This document shows, piece by piece, positions 51,711-59,653 of a DNA stretch of 64,000 nucleotides. The stretch is from NCBI RefSeq assembly GCF_003402975.1, contig NZ_QURB01000003.1, forward strand, positions 62,001 through 126,000. The letters are read 5' to 3'. Source of the DNA: Brumimicrobium aurantiacum. Its GTDB lineage: Bacteria > Bacteroidota > Bacteroidia > Flavobacteriales_D > Crocinitomicaceae. The notes beneath the pieces were generated by a model, which saw nothing but the letters and a program-made list of their open reading frames with translations, was not told where the DNA came from and did no database searches. How positions within the stretch are numbered: position 1 is the stretch's first letter; the number at the start of each line of letters is the position of its first letter. The translations under genes were made by a program, and so were the position numbers.

Positions 51711-52996
51711 TGGTTTTGTTGTTCAATTAAAGTGGTTAAAATGCGGTTACATTCCGTCAAAAGATATTGGTTTTGTATTTCCGTATCTGGCGATTTTACA
51801 TTTTCGGATTCTATAATTGGATTGTAAACAGAAGATTGATAGGTTTTTTGATGGATTTTCTTCCATTTTTCGAGTAATTTATCTGAAAAAGGAGTTGTTT
51901 CACCTTTTTCTAAGGCGACAATTGTTTTGGCTAAAATTCCAGCTGGAGAAGATTCTAATGCTAATTCTTCTAAATTGTCGATCTTAGGCTTAACATGATA
52001 TTTTATTTTTCGAATCGAAATTTTTGTTTCATTTATTTCTTGACTATAGGATTCAATACTTGGTTCGGTCCAGTTCTTTAAATCTTGAATATTGTTGTGT
52101 TGTCCAACAAAGTAAATATCATAAACCAAAAAAGAAGTGTTTTCTAATTCATTAATCTTAGCGTTAGCATCGGCATATAAAGTAGAAGTCATAACGTTTC
52201 GAACATCGGCTTCTGTGGTTTGGTCGGTAACGTCAATGTCGATAGATTTATACCTAACTGGCGAAAGAGGAATTGCTTTAGTCTCGATTGAATTTTGTGA
52301 ATTTACAGTCACCAACATCGGTCCATGAATACCCGTTTCTTTGGCGCTTAAAGCATGCGGAGATCCAGGATAATAAACCATTGGGTTGAAATCACGTAAA
52401 CAATCTGGCTTGTGAATGTGTCCTAAAAACCAAGCGTTTACATTTTTATTGTTAAAGCTCGATTTATCAATGGGTGCATAACTACTTTCAGGAACATCAA
52501 CATCTCCGTGCAAAAGCCCGATTGTTGGAAGCGTTATATTCACTTGATCCAATTTGTATTTTAAAAATGGAGATTCTGCAAAATGTTTACTCGGAAAAGA
52601 CCAACCAACAAATTGAATTTTTTCTTCATTTTTTGCGTATTCTTTTACTTCCCAAGTTCCATCTTTTCCGAGGAGATGAATATTTTCATAGCGATCAGAA
52701 TCAACGAGTTGGGGGAGTACATCAAAATCATGATTTCCAGCAACCATAAATACCTCAATGCCTTCATTTTTTAATTTTTCAAAACCAGCATGTAAAGGAC
52801 CAATGGCTTCAAAAAATCTATTGTTTTGGTCTACAACATCACCTGTTAAAGCCAATACATCAATTTTGTTTTTGATCACATAATCTACAATTTTTTGCCA
52901 TGTAAATTTTGTTGCAAGAACATTTGAATCGGTATTTATTCCAGTCGATTTCTTCCCGATATGAATATCTCCTGTTACTAAAATGGATATTGCCAT
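51707..52996 (-). CDS. SbcD/YhaO-like DNA repair metallophosphoesterase
   Basis: 429-residue calcineurin-like phosphoesterase of the Mre11/SbcD/YhaO type. Metal motifs: TGDIHIGKK (D-x-H), LALTGDVVDQNN (G-D), MVAGNHDFDVL (G-N-H-D), LLHGDVDV and FLGHIHKPD (G-H-x-H). The C-terminal part (about 250-429) is a capping region. First gene of the pair with the YhaN-like ATPase, forming an SbcCD-like nuclease complex that would act on DNA ends or hairpins. The role in repair or defence is inferred. Confidence 0.9.
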   Translation of the reverse strand: MAISILVTGDIHIGKKSTGINTDSNVLATKFTWQKIVDYVIKNKIDVLALTGDVVDQNNRFFEAIGPLHAGFEKLKNEGIEVFMVAGNHDFDVLPQLVDSDRYENIHLLGKDGTWEVKEYAKNEEKIQFVGWSFPSKHFAESPFLKYKLDQVNITLPTIGLLHGDVDVPESSYAPIDKSSFNNKNVNAWFLGHIHKPDCLRDFNPMVYYPGSPHALSAKETGIHGPMLVTVNSQNSIETKAIPLSPVRYKSIDIDVTDQTTEADVRNVMTSTLYADANAKINELENTSFLVYDIYFVGQHNNIQDLKNWTEPSIESYSQEINETKISIRKIKYHVKPKIDNLEELALESSPAGILAKTIVALEKGETTPFSDKLLEKWKKIHQKTYQSSVYNPIIESENVKSPDTEIQNQYLLTECNRILTTLIEQQNQ

Positions 52997-53120
52997 GATT
53001 GGTTTCTTTTATTTATTGCGGATAAAATGTTTTTTTTATCGCCTCTAAATTAAGATAAAAGTAAAGTTTGATTTTTACAAGGAAATTCAAAAAAATTCAA
53101 GCTCTAAAATAAATCAGCTG

Positions 53121-54116
53121 TTAATTCAATTCTAATATTGCACGCTCTAAAATTTCATCAGTTTCCACATCTGACCAGTCAAAAGCAGCGCTAATATCTG
53201 CCGGAACACCTTGTTCTGCATAATTGTTGCCATTGAGGTCTAAAAGTTGACTCACACTAAAACGATAAGTCCATCCGTTGGGTAATTGACCTCCGTTGGG
53301 CAAACCACCGCCACCGCCAGTTTTGTCTCCCAACAATGTGATGTTAGAAAAAGCTTTAGTTGCTACAGCAAAGAAAGTCGTAGCACTATAAGATCCACGG
53401 TCTATTAAAACAATAACTGGCTTGGTGTATTTTACCCCAGAAGAAGGTGTTATCGTAAAGGGTTCCTGTTCTCTAAAATCGTTATGCTCAGGTCCGTCAC
53501 GGGTAATACTGTAGCCAACAGTTTTTTCTGTATTTGTAAATCTACCAAGTAATAGAGGAACATTAAAAACACTACCACCACCATTTTCACGAAGATCTAA
53601 AATTATTCCTTTTGTATTTTCATATCGGGATAAAATTAAATCCATTTGAGCTCCGCCAATTCCAGACATAAAACTGCCATACCTGATGTAACCAATTTCG
53701 CCATTGTCAATAAAATCGTGTTTAAAAGCTCCCGTTAACCAAGGATCTTCCAAATAAAATTCATCAATTGTTCGAGAACGATAATTTTTTGGACCATTGA
53801 GTGCAGCGTCATATCGGGAAATATTAAATGGAGAAATTAAATTGGTATGATCGTCCCTGAGTTCGTTGAGCATATCTGCTAAAACGTCAAATAATTCAAT
53901 TTCTGATGAATTCTCGTTTAACATTGGTCGGTAAGTGTCTCGCATTTCATCCCAATCAATATTTTTCAATTCAAAATAGCTGTATTTCTTGTCGAGTTCT
54001 TCCCACAAATAATCGAAGTTTTCTAAGGCATCACTTGAAGCCATGTCAGGTTTGAATAATGCTTTTTCACAGGAAGCGAAAAATAAAACTGCAAGAATAA
54101 GTAATATATTTTTCAT
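53121..54116 (-). CDS. S41 family C-terminal processing peptidase lipoprotein
   Basis: 331 residues, lipoprotein (lipobox A-S-C, Cys16). S41 (tricorn/CtpA-like) core: GEIGYIRYGSF, IILDLRENGGGSVF, and the catalytic serine in DRGSYSATTFFAVATKA. No PDZ domain is seen, and the catalytic lysine region is replaced by LLGDKTGGGGG, so it belongs to the PDZ-less Bacteroidota group. It sits outside the inner membrane and probably trims envelope proteins. It follows the barrel protein gene by 5 bases. Confidence 0.87.
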   Translation of the reverse strand: MKNILLILAVLFFASCEKALFKPDMASSDALENFDYLWEELDKKYSYFELKNIDWDEMRDTYRPMLNENSSEIELFDVLADMLNELRDDHTNLISPFNISRYDAALNGPKNYRSRTIDEFYLEDPWLTGAFKHDFIDNGEIGYIRYGSFMSGIGGAQMDLILSRYENTKGIILDLRENGGGSVFNVPLLLGRFTNTEKTVGYSITRDGPEHNDFREQEPFTITPSSGVKYTKPVIVLIDRGSYSATTFFAVATKAFSNITLLGDKTGGGGGLPNGGQLPNGWTYRFSVSQLLDLNGNNYAEQGVPADISAAFDWSDVETDEILERAILELN

Positions 54117-54121
54117 GGCTT

Positions 54122-55018
54122 TTAGTTTTTACGGTTAAAGTAAATGGTGTATCTTAATTGGTGACTCGCCATTTGGAAATCTTCAAACTTTCCTGGTGCA
54201 TGAGCAGCTTCCCAGACATAAGATATACTTCGTGCATTTCCGTTGGATAAAAATTTGATGAATTCTACTTCAGTGTTGAAACGATAACCATTTAATGACC
54301 ATTGATAATTCGCAAAAGCCCATTCAACAGCTCCGGTTTCGGTTCCATTTATTTCACTGTCATAGGTATAAGCATAGCCTGGTCGGTAATTAAAATTAAG
54401 CACCCCAAAATTAAATGCCAGTCTTAACTGACGATAAGCAGGCTTAAAGTTCAGTTTAAATAATTTTAAATCAATTGTTTTTACTTCTCGACGAACAAAA
54501 TCTTTTCTCCATTGTACTGCTCCCATTAAATTGGTAAAGTTTTCCATTCCCATGGCGTTGTTTTCTAGACTAGGATTTCCACGGACATTTTGTGTTGATC
54601 GAATGGCTCCTCCAATTTTAAAATTACTGCCTTGTTTTGACCATGCTTGTAATTTCCATAAACGTTGATATCTCATGCCGAAATTCGCAAAACCCGCCAA
54701 TTGATTTGGTTGAATTAAACTACTTTGGGGTGTACTTGCAGTTTGAGCGCTTATGCCCATGCCCATTTCGAAAATACGTTCTTTTTCATCATGATTTCTG
54801 AGCCATGCAAGGTTTAAATGAAGTCCTAATCCACTATAGAATAATGGAGAGGTAGCAAAGTCTCGATAAATAGGATTGGTTAATCCAACGGAGTAGTTTG
54901 TATAGTGCTTCGGACTCGGTAGTAGTAAGATGGCAATGGTATCTTGTTTGTTCTGCGAATAGCTTTTAAAGCTTATCGTTGCAAAAAGAAAACAGAGGAA
55001 AAGGATTGTTTTATTCAT
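54122..55018 (-). CDS. secreted outer-membrane beta-barrel protein, unknown family
   Basis: About 298 residues, signal peptide MNKTILFLCFLFATISFKSYSQ. The mature part alternates long strands (FEMGMGISAQTASTP; LAGFANFGMRYQRLWKLQAW; RYTIYFNRKN at the end). The ATG at 55018 is used, as the frame upstream only offers a TTG at 55036. Cotranscribed with the S41 peptidase. No function assigned. Confidence 0.68.
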   Translation of the reverse strand: MNKTILFLCFLFATISFKSYSQNKQDTIAILLLPSPKHYTNYSVGLTNPIYRDFATSPLFYSGLGLHLNLAWLRNHDEKERIFEMGMGISAQTASTPQSSLIQPNQLAGFANFGMRYQRLWKLQAWSKQGSNFKIGGAIRSTQNVRGNPSLENNAMGMENFTNLMGAVQWRKDFVRREVKTIDLKLFKLNFKPAYRQLRLAFNFGVLNFNYRPGYAYTYDSEINGTETGAVEWAFANYQWSLNGYRFNTEVEFIKFLSNGNARSISYVWEAAHAPGKFEDFQMASHQLRYTIYFNRKN

Positions 55019-55145
55019 ATGTTTAGAAATATTCAATAAGCTAATTTAAGACAAAATATTGAAGTTAAAAGCACCAAAAGTAATAGCGCTTGAAAATGTG
55101 AATTTAAGAAAGTGAGTCATATTAAAATCGATTATCCTTTCTCTT

Positions 55146-55676
55146 TTAGTTCCTTACTTTTTTAAATGATTTTAAATACGCGATTAAAGAAATGCCTTCA
55201 GATTTTTTAAGGTCAAAATTTTCATCAGCGTTAATTTCAGAAAGAATTTTTGTGGATTGTTCATTTAAAATGGTCCAAGCAGTTTCTAATTCTATTTTTA
55301 GGTTGTTGGAGTTGATGATTGCATTAAGTTGGTCTTTTGTTAATTCATTTGAAAATAAATGATCGAAGCTAGGCATTCTCGTTCCTGGATTAACACTTTG
55401 TGGATCTTGAATTAATTGAGTGAGGTAAACTGAAGATCTTGCTTCACCAACTCCATCAATGCTTTTTTTAAAGAACTTTTCATCTTCTATATTCAACACG
55501 TGACAACGGTCGCATCGTTGAGTTTTGTAAATTTCTTTTCCGTATAAGGCTAAAACATTATCGCTGTTTTTTAAATTATCAAAAGAGGAAATATTTTCTT
55601 CAACTTTTAAATTTTGGATGGCATATAAACTAAGCCCCAATAAAAGAATTGATAAGTTGTAAACCGAATTTCTCAT
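55146..55676 (-). CDS. membrane-anchored c-type cytochrome
   Basis: Haem c protein of 176 residues. An N-terminal helix (YNLSILLLGLSLYAI) anchors it; the haem-binding C55-D-R-C58-H59 follows, and the distal methionine lies in NPGTRMPSF. The layout G-K-E-I-Y-K-T-Q-R-C-x-x-C-H with L-x-x-L-I-Q-D-P resembles CcoO/CcoP-like monohaem domains, but no oxidase genes are nearby. ATG 55676 is preferred; TTG 55727 would add 17 residues. Adjacent to the uncharacterised H-N-G protein, likely cotranscribed. Confidence 0.82.
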   Translation of the reverse strand: MRNSVYNLSILLLGLSLYAIQNLKVEENISSFDNLKNSDNVLALYGKEIYKTQRCDRCHVLNIEDEKFFKKSIDGVGEARSSVYLTQLIQDPQSVNPGTRMPSFDHLFSNELTKDQLNAIINSNNLKIELETAWTILNEQSTKILSEINADENFDLKKSEGISLIAYLKSFKKVRN

Positions 55677-55727
55677 TAGTGTTAATTTGAATGCTGTCAA
55701 GATAAGAATGAAAAATGATTTCTTCAA

Positions 55728-56492
55728 TTAAAATCCAGTTGTAAATAAATTTCGAGCCCCTTTAATACCACATTTTTGATATTGATTATACGATTGAGCT
55801 GCTCTTTCATCAATTTGAATTCCGGTTTCATTATTTACATATCCTTCAAGAGCACCATCTAATATATAAGCTTCAGGAGCCATCAAGTGCGTTGTCCAAA
55901 GGAGTGGATTTGCATTTGCATTGCGAACATGTGTTTTAAAATAGGACTTTGAGTAGCAACCTAAAATGATGACATCTTTTTGGGTTGTCGTTTTTGTGAA
56001 TTTTGGCTGAACATTGAAATCCATTAACCCATTATGACCTATATAAACCAATAAATCTGATTTCCCTCCAACTTGAATTTTCTTATTGCTCACTGTTATA
56101 GTTTCTGGTAGTTGCCCATTTACACTGAGTAAAAAACTTTCTGTACAAGACTTGATATCACTACCACGATAAGCATCCGCCAATAAATAAACATCTTTCG
56201 TTTTATGTTTAAATAAAACACGGTCAAGTATCATCGGATTTTTCGAAGGAATTTCTTGAACAAGTTTCCAATCTTGAGCTCTTTTATCAAAAAAGCTTCT
56301 CATTCCATACATAGCACCCCAATATAAATTTGTTTCAGGTTTAGAACCGTCACCAATAGATTTCGGAACAGGAACGATGCCTTGAGAATCATTGTCACAA
56401 AGTGCGACAAAAACATGAATTACTTTTTCTTGAGCACCTAGATTGATAGATGTAAAAAGGAATAATATTGTAATTAATGTGTTGAATTTCAT
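55728..56492 (-). CDS. secreted protein of an uncharacterised conserved family with H-N-G and G-C motifs
   Basis: 254 residues, signal peptide MKFNTLITILFLFTSINLGAQ. The mature part has HVFVALCDNDSQGIVPVPKSIGDG, NLYWGAMYGMRSFF, YLLADAYRGSDI, VYIGHNGLMDF (H153) and VIILGCYSKSYF (C179). I know this as a conserved hypothetical family. A histidine-glycine pair followed by a strand and a buried G-C is the arrangement of clan CD (caspase-like) cysteine peptidases, but the spacing of 26 residues is short. Function unknown. Confidence 0.7.
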   Translation of the reverse strand: MKFNTLITILFLFTSINLGAQEKVIHVFVALCDNDSQGIVPVPKSIGDGSKPETNLYWGAMYGMRSFFDKRAQDWKLVQEIPSKNPMILDRVLFKHKTKDVYLLADAYRGSDIKSCTESFLLSVNGQLPETITVSNKKIQVGGKSDLLVYIGHNGLMDFNVQPKFTKTTTQKDVIILGCYSKSYFKTHVRNANANPLLWTTHLMAPEAYILDGALEGYVNNETGIQIDERAAQSYNQYQKCGIKGARNLFTTGF

Positions 56493-56574
56493 TGTTCTGA
56501 TTTATAGTTGAGTACAATATAGTTGAAACGAAATTAATATGCAAGAAGTGAGTGTAGATGAATTTTGTACTCCC

Positions 56575-56640
56575 CAAAACAGTATTGAGCAAGAGTAGTG
56601 CGTCTTGAGGTGTTCAACTTCCATAGTTTAACCTTAAAAA
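56575..56640 (+). repeat. 66-bp direct repeat, copy 1
   Basis: Identical over 66 bases to 56812-56877, starting CAAAACAGTATTGAGC. The copies begin 237 bases apart in a region without genes. Confidence 0.95.
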
Positions 56641-56811
56641 AGAATGAAAATCTTCAGTTTCTCGGACGCGCATAAGAAAACCACGTTTGGGACCCACATG
56701 GCTTCATCCTTTCTGAAAAAATTATAGTGTTTGAGAACGACGGTTTGTACAAGTAATTACGAATTGTGTACTCCCCTAAATAGAGTTGACCGTTTTGTTT
56801 TTAATCCACCA

Positions 56812-56877
56812 CAAAACAGTATTGAGCAAGAGTAGTGCGTCTTGAGGTGTTCAACTTCCATAGTTTAACCTTAAAAA
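56812..56877 (+). repeat. 66-bp direct repeat, copy 2
   Basis: Exact copy of 56575-56640. Just upstream (56761-56790) the sequence GTGTACTCCCCTAAATAGAGTTGACC resembles the terminal inverted repeats of IS3-family elements, so both may be remains of a mobile element. Inference. Confidence 0.95.
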
Positions 56878-57026
56878 GTAAACCAAAACGTAAGTCCTTA
56901 AAAGAAAAGTTTTTGTGATTTCACTTCTCCGTTAGCTGATGGAAATACAGCCAGAGGGAATTAATTTCCATCCCTAGGAAAAGGAGGGGAAGTTGAAACA
57001 AATAATTTTAATGAGCGTAAATACCG

Positions 57027-57257
57027 TTAATTTGAACGAACCATAATATTCATAGCATCAGCAAGTCTGAGGCTAATTGCGAAATCATTTAGTCGAATTG
57101 CAATAGGGTCGCCAAACGGTGAAATGGACCGAATTTCAAAAGGTGTACCAGGGGTTAATCCCATTTCAAGTAAACGTTGGGCTACATTACTGTGTTTAAT
57201 TTCAGTGATGATTCCGCTAGCTCCTTTTTTTAAAGTGGTAATACTTCTTTCTTCCAT
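57027..57257 (-). CDS. feoA: FeoA ferrous iron transport accessory protein
   Basis: 76 residues, an SH3-like FeoA domain: GASGIITEIKHSNVAQRLLEMGLTPGTPFEIRSISPFGDPIAIRLNDFAISLRLADA. FeoA associates with the FeoB GTPase transporter. In most genomes feoB follows directly; here the next 534 bases on the coding strand hold only repeats, so this feoA is an orphan in the window. It may work with a distant FeoB or have lost its partner. Confidence 0.93.
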   Translation of the reverse strand: MEERSITTLKKGASGIITEIKHSNVAQRLLEMGLTPGTPFEIRSISPFGDPIAIRLNDFAISLRLADAMNIMVRSN

Positions 57258-57379
57258 GATGCAAAAATAGAACCATCCGGTTCAAGGGGCAATACCCTAA
57301 TCTCGGTATTTTGAAACTGGTGAAAAGACATTCAATGTTAAGATTTTGATAATTAATTCAATTGAATTTGTTTCTCTTT

Positions 57380-57387
57380 TATTTTTG
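57380..57387 (+). promoter_or_regulatory. -7 promoter box of the secreted protein gene at 57404
   Basis: TATTTTTG matches TAnnTTTG, 16 bases upstream of ATG 57404, and favours that start over TTG 57362. Confidence 0.45.
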
Positions 57388-57403
57388 TAATGTGAAAACA
57401 TTG

Positions 57404-57754
57404 ATGAAAAATATCTTCTTATTGCTTATTGTGGCGGTGTACAGTTTATCTGTTTCGTCAGCTGTAAATACGCTTCAATTAGAAAATTCTTTTTCACTTC
57501 AAGGTACTGAAAAAGTTCATTTTTCAGATTTTTCTAAAATCATATTCCCACAAGTTGTAACTGCAGATGGTCATAATCTATCTGGGGGAAATCAATTTCA
57601 GTTTGATGATGATTTAGATCAGTCATTTTTTTCTATTCAATGTTTGAGTCAGCTTTATGGTGAATATAGTTTGAAGGCAATTAAACTATCACGTAATTTT
57701 GACTTACAATTTCCTTCAATCGACATCATTTTTCCTTTCCATTATTTTTGGTAA
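57404..57754 (+). CDS. small secreted protein, unknown
   Basis: 116 residues, signal peptide MKNIFLLLIVAVYSLSVSSAV, mature part rich in Phe, Ser and Asp, with SFSLQGTEKVHFSDFSKIIFPQVV and an aromatic C-terminus (FPSIDIIFPFHYFW). It does not match a family known to me. Divergent from feoA with about 150 bases between. Confidence 0.6.
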   Translation: MKNIFLLLIVAVYSLSVSSAVNTLQLENSFSLQGTEKVHFSDFSKIIFPQVVTADGHNLSGGNQFQFDDDLDQSFFSIQCLSQLYGEYSLKAIKLSRNFDLQFPSIDIIFPFHYFW

Positions 57755-57952
57755 AAGTTTCATTTTATATTGAAGAGTCTTAGGTTATGACTCAAATTAT
57801 ACGCTTCGATTTCCCTTCAAATGCGGTAATCATTTGTGTTTATTATTAGACCAATTGTTTTTTCATTTCAGGAAATATCGTTAAGCAAATCAACAATTAT
57901 TTTAAATAAAAACTTTTCCGATTTATTCGGAATAATAATAATCTATATAAAA

Positions 57953-58432
57953 ATGGAAACTGGAAATATAATTATAGGAATCGTCTCATTTCTTGCGGTG
58001 ATTTCACCTTTTATCATCATGTATCAAAAAAGTAAAAAGAAAGAAAAAGAATTATTAAAAAAACTAAAGGAGTATGCTGCAAACCATGATTTTCAAATTG
58101 ATCAATGGGAAGCAACGGGAAACTTAATGTTAGGGCTGGATGAAGTCAATAAAGTTGGATTTTGTATTGAACTAATCGACGGAAAATTTGAAATTGACCA
58201 TGTATTACTCAATGAATTGAGTTTTTGTAAGGTAGACAGAGAAAAAAGAACCGTTTCATACCATAATCATCCTGAAAAAGTCACACAAAGCTTGAAACTC
58301 TATTTTTATCCTAAACAAAAAAGCGATGAAACGAAATATTTTCGTCTATATGATGAAGAAGCTACTAAACAGTTGAATGGAGAAATAGAACTTTCTGAAG
58401 TTTGGGAAAGTAAATTTAGGGCTTTAATCTAG
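57953..58432 (+). CDS. single-pass membrane protein, unknown
   Basis: 159 residues from ATG 57953 (an in-frame ATG at 57836 would add 39 hydrophobic residues, less likely). A helix near the N-terminus (NIIIGIVSFLAVISPFIIMY) is followed by a lysine-rich coil (QKSKKKEKELLKKLKEY) and a soluble alpha/beta domain (QIDQWEATGNLMLGLDEVNKVGFCIELIDGKFEIDHVLL). No family recognised. Followed by a strong terminator. Confidence 0.65.
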   Translation: METGNIIIGIVSFLAVISPFIIMYQKSKKKEKELLKKLKEYAANHDFQIDQWEATGNLMLGLDEVNKVGFCIELIDGKFEIDHVLLNELSFCKVDREKRTVSYHNHPEKVTQSLKLYFYPKQKSDETKYFRLYDEEATKQLNGEIELSEVWESKFRALI

Positions 58433-58455
58433 TGCTATATTTTTGTTGTTTCAGA

Positions 58456-58489
58456 AAATCCCTTTGAACTTTCAAAGGGATTTTTTTTT
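58456..58489 (+). terminator. strong intrinsic terminator
   Basis: Perfect 12-bp stem (AAATCCCTTTGA with TCAAAGGGATTT), 4-base loop, then nine T on the + strand. It lies 23 bases after the stop of the preceding gene. Confidence 0.85.
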
Positions 58490-58552
58490 GCTTAAATGTA
58501 GGATAAACCAACCATCTAGGAATTTTAATCGTCTTTTAAGAAAGCAATCGTT

Positions 58553-58909
58553 ATGGAAGCAAAAAATATCAAATCATTAAATTCGGCGGTTTATGTGATG
58601 CGTCATTTTGTAGAATTAAGTGCAAGATTGTTACCAATTTATGAAAAAATTACGCGAAATGAACCGCACAGTGTTCATTCAGAGGAAGATAAAAAGAAAA
58701 TAGATATTGTTTATGAAACTTATAACGTAAATCCTCGCACAAGTGAGTTTCTGCTAGGTTCAAACATCGTAGCATTAATTAAAAAAACCTACGATGTTTT
58801 AAAGAATCGATCTCAGCAAAATGAAAAATTAGCCCAAGAACAATTAGAGGCTTTTCAAGAAGAATATGCCAAATTAAAACAAGATTGGTACATTACTTTG
58901 ATGAACTAA
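58553..58909 (+). CDS. hypothetical helical cytoplasmic protein
   Basis: 118 residues, all-helical by composition (VYVMRHFVELSARLLPIYEKI; VALIKKTYDVLKNRSQQNEKLAQEQLEAFQEEYAKL), no signal, no cysteine. No family is recognised. Stands between a terminator and the AATTACGAATT repeats, so it is probably a single-gene unit. Confidence 0.6.
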   Translation: MEAKNIKSLNSAVYVMRHFVELSARLLPIYEKITRNEPHSVHSEEDKKKIDIVYETYNVNPRTSEFLLGSNIVALIKKTYDVLKNRSQQNEKLAQEQLEAFQEEYAKLKQDWYITLMN

Positions 58910-58912
58910 ATT

Positions 58913-58994
58913 AATTACGAATTGTATAATTACAAATTACGAATTCGTGAAAAAATGTACAGAATTCATAATTCCTAATTTAGTTTTCGTAATT
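58913..58994. repeat. AATTACGAATT repeats with an inverted copy
   Basis: Direct copies of AATTACGAATT at 58913-58923 and 58935-58945, an inverted TTCGTAATT at 58986-58994, and a further copy at 56755-56765 sharing TAATTACGAATTGT with the first. The inverted copy could fold with either direct one. Probably a dispersed intergenic repeat of this genome. Confidence 0.6.
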
Positions 58995-59013
58995 AACTTT
59001 AAAAGGTTTTCAT

Positions 59014-59021
59014 TACTTTTG
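59014..59021 (+). promoter_or_regulatory. -7 promoter box of queE, possible leaderless start
   Basis: TACTTTTG matches TAnnTTTG and ends 5 bases before the queE ATG (59027), so transcription would begin near the start codon. Confidence 0.4.
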
Positions 59022-59026
59022 ATGTA

Positions 59027-59650
59027 ATGGAAGAATCGAATAAATCAAAACGAACATCTTGGCCGGTGATGGAGTCCTTTTATACCATACAAGGAGAAGG
59101 TCACTATTCTGGTCGTGCCGCATATTTTATCCGTACAGGAGGCTGTGATGTCGGTTGTGTGTGGTGTGATGTGAAAGAAAGTTGGGAAGCCGAAAATCAT
59201 CCTGATACCTCTTTAGAAACATTATTGTCAGAAGTTAATACAACTTCGACTGATTTTGTTGTTGTAACAGGAGGTGAGCCAGCAATGTATTCAATTGAAA
59301 ATTTGGTGATTGCATTGCAAAATGAAGGTAAGGAAGTTGCGATTGAAACTTCAGGATGTTATCCACTAGACGCAAAGGTTGATTGGTATTGCTTTTCTCC
59401 AAAGAAATTTAAAAAACCTGTTCCAGAAGCTTACGAAAAAGCACATGAACTGAAAGTTGTTATTTTCAATAAGAGCGATTTTAAATGGGCAGAAGAACAT
59501 GCTGAAAAAATCAATTCGGAATGTTTTTTGTATCTTCAACCAGAATGGTCAAAAGAGGAACAAATGTTGCCTTTGATTATTGAATATGTGAAGAATAATC
59601 CAAAATGGAAGATTTCTTTACAGACCCACAAATACATGAATATACCTTAG
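59027..59650 (+). CDS. queE: 7-carboxy-7-deazaguanine synthase
   Basis: Radical-SAM enzyme (207 residues) of queuosine biosynthesis that contracts the ring of 6-carboxytetrahydropterin. The cluster-binding motif C40-x3-C44-x2-C47 is in GGCDVGCVWCDV, after SFYTIQGEGHYSGRAAYF, the typical QueE opening. VVTGGEPAM and ETSGCYPL follow, and CFSPKKFKKP is the usual substrate loop. The other queuosine genes are not in the window. Three bases before the PorE-like gene. Confidence 0.95.
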   Translation: MEESNKSKRTSWPVMESFYTIQGEGHYSGRAAYFIRTGGCDVGCVWCDVKESWEAENHPDTSLETLLSEVNTTSTDFVVVTGGEPAMYSIENLVIALQNEGKEVAIETSGCYPLDAKVDWYCFSPKKFKKPVPEAYEKAHELKVVIFNKSDFKWAEEHAEKINSECFLYLQPEWSKEEQMLPLIIEYVKNNPKWKISLQTHKYMNIP

Positions 59651-59653
59651 GTT

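Larger units (their letters stand above)
56493..57026. other. gene-poor 0.5-kb stretch between the H-N-G gene and feoA
   Basis: No protein-like frame. It holds the two 66-bp repeats, a 9+9 inverted repeat (GATGGAAAT at 56938-56946 with ATTTCCATC at 56964-56972), near-complementary segments around it (CACTTCTCC and GGAGGGGAAGT), and an AATTACGAATT copy at 56755 that recurs at 58913. The middle (56660-56740) is richer in G+C than the surroundings. FeoB, the expected partner of FeoA, is not found here. Confidence 0.6.

Noticed and set aside
48213-52996. The ATPase-nuclease pair as a known named phage-defence system
   Set aside because: No further effector gene is linked, and both proteins fit the housekeeping YhaN/YhaO family. 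A defence role remains only a possibility.
56493-57026. A decayed feoB downstream of feoA
   Set aside because: No stretch in any frame resembled the FeoB G-domain (for example a G-x-x-N-x-G-K-S/T motif); the region is repeats and palindromes.
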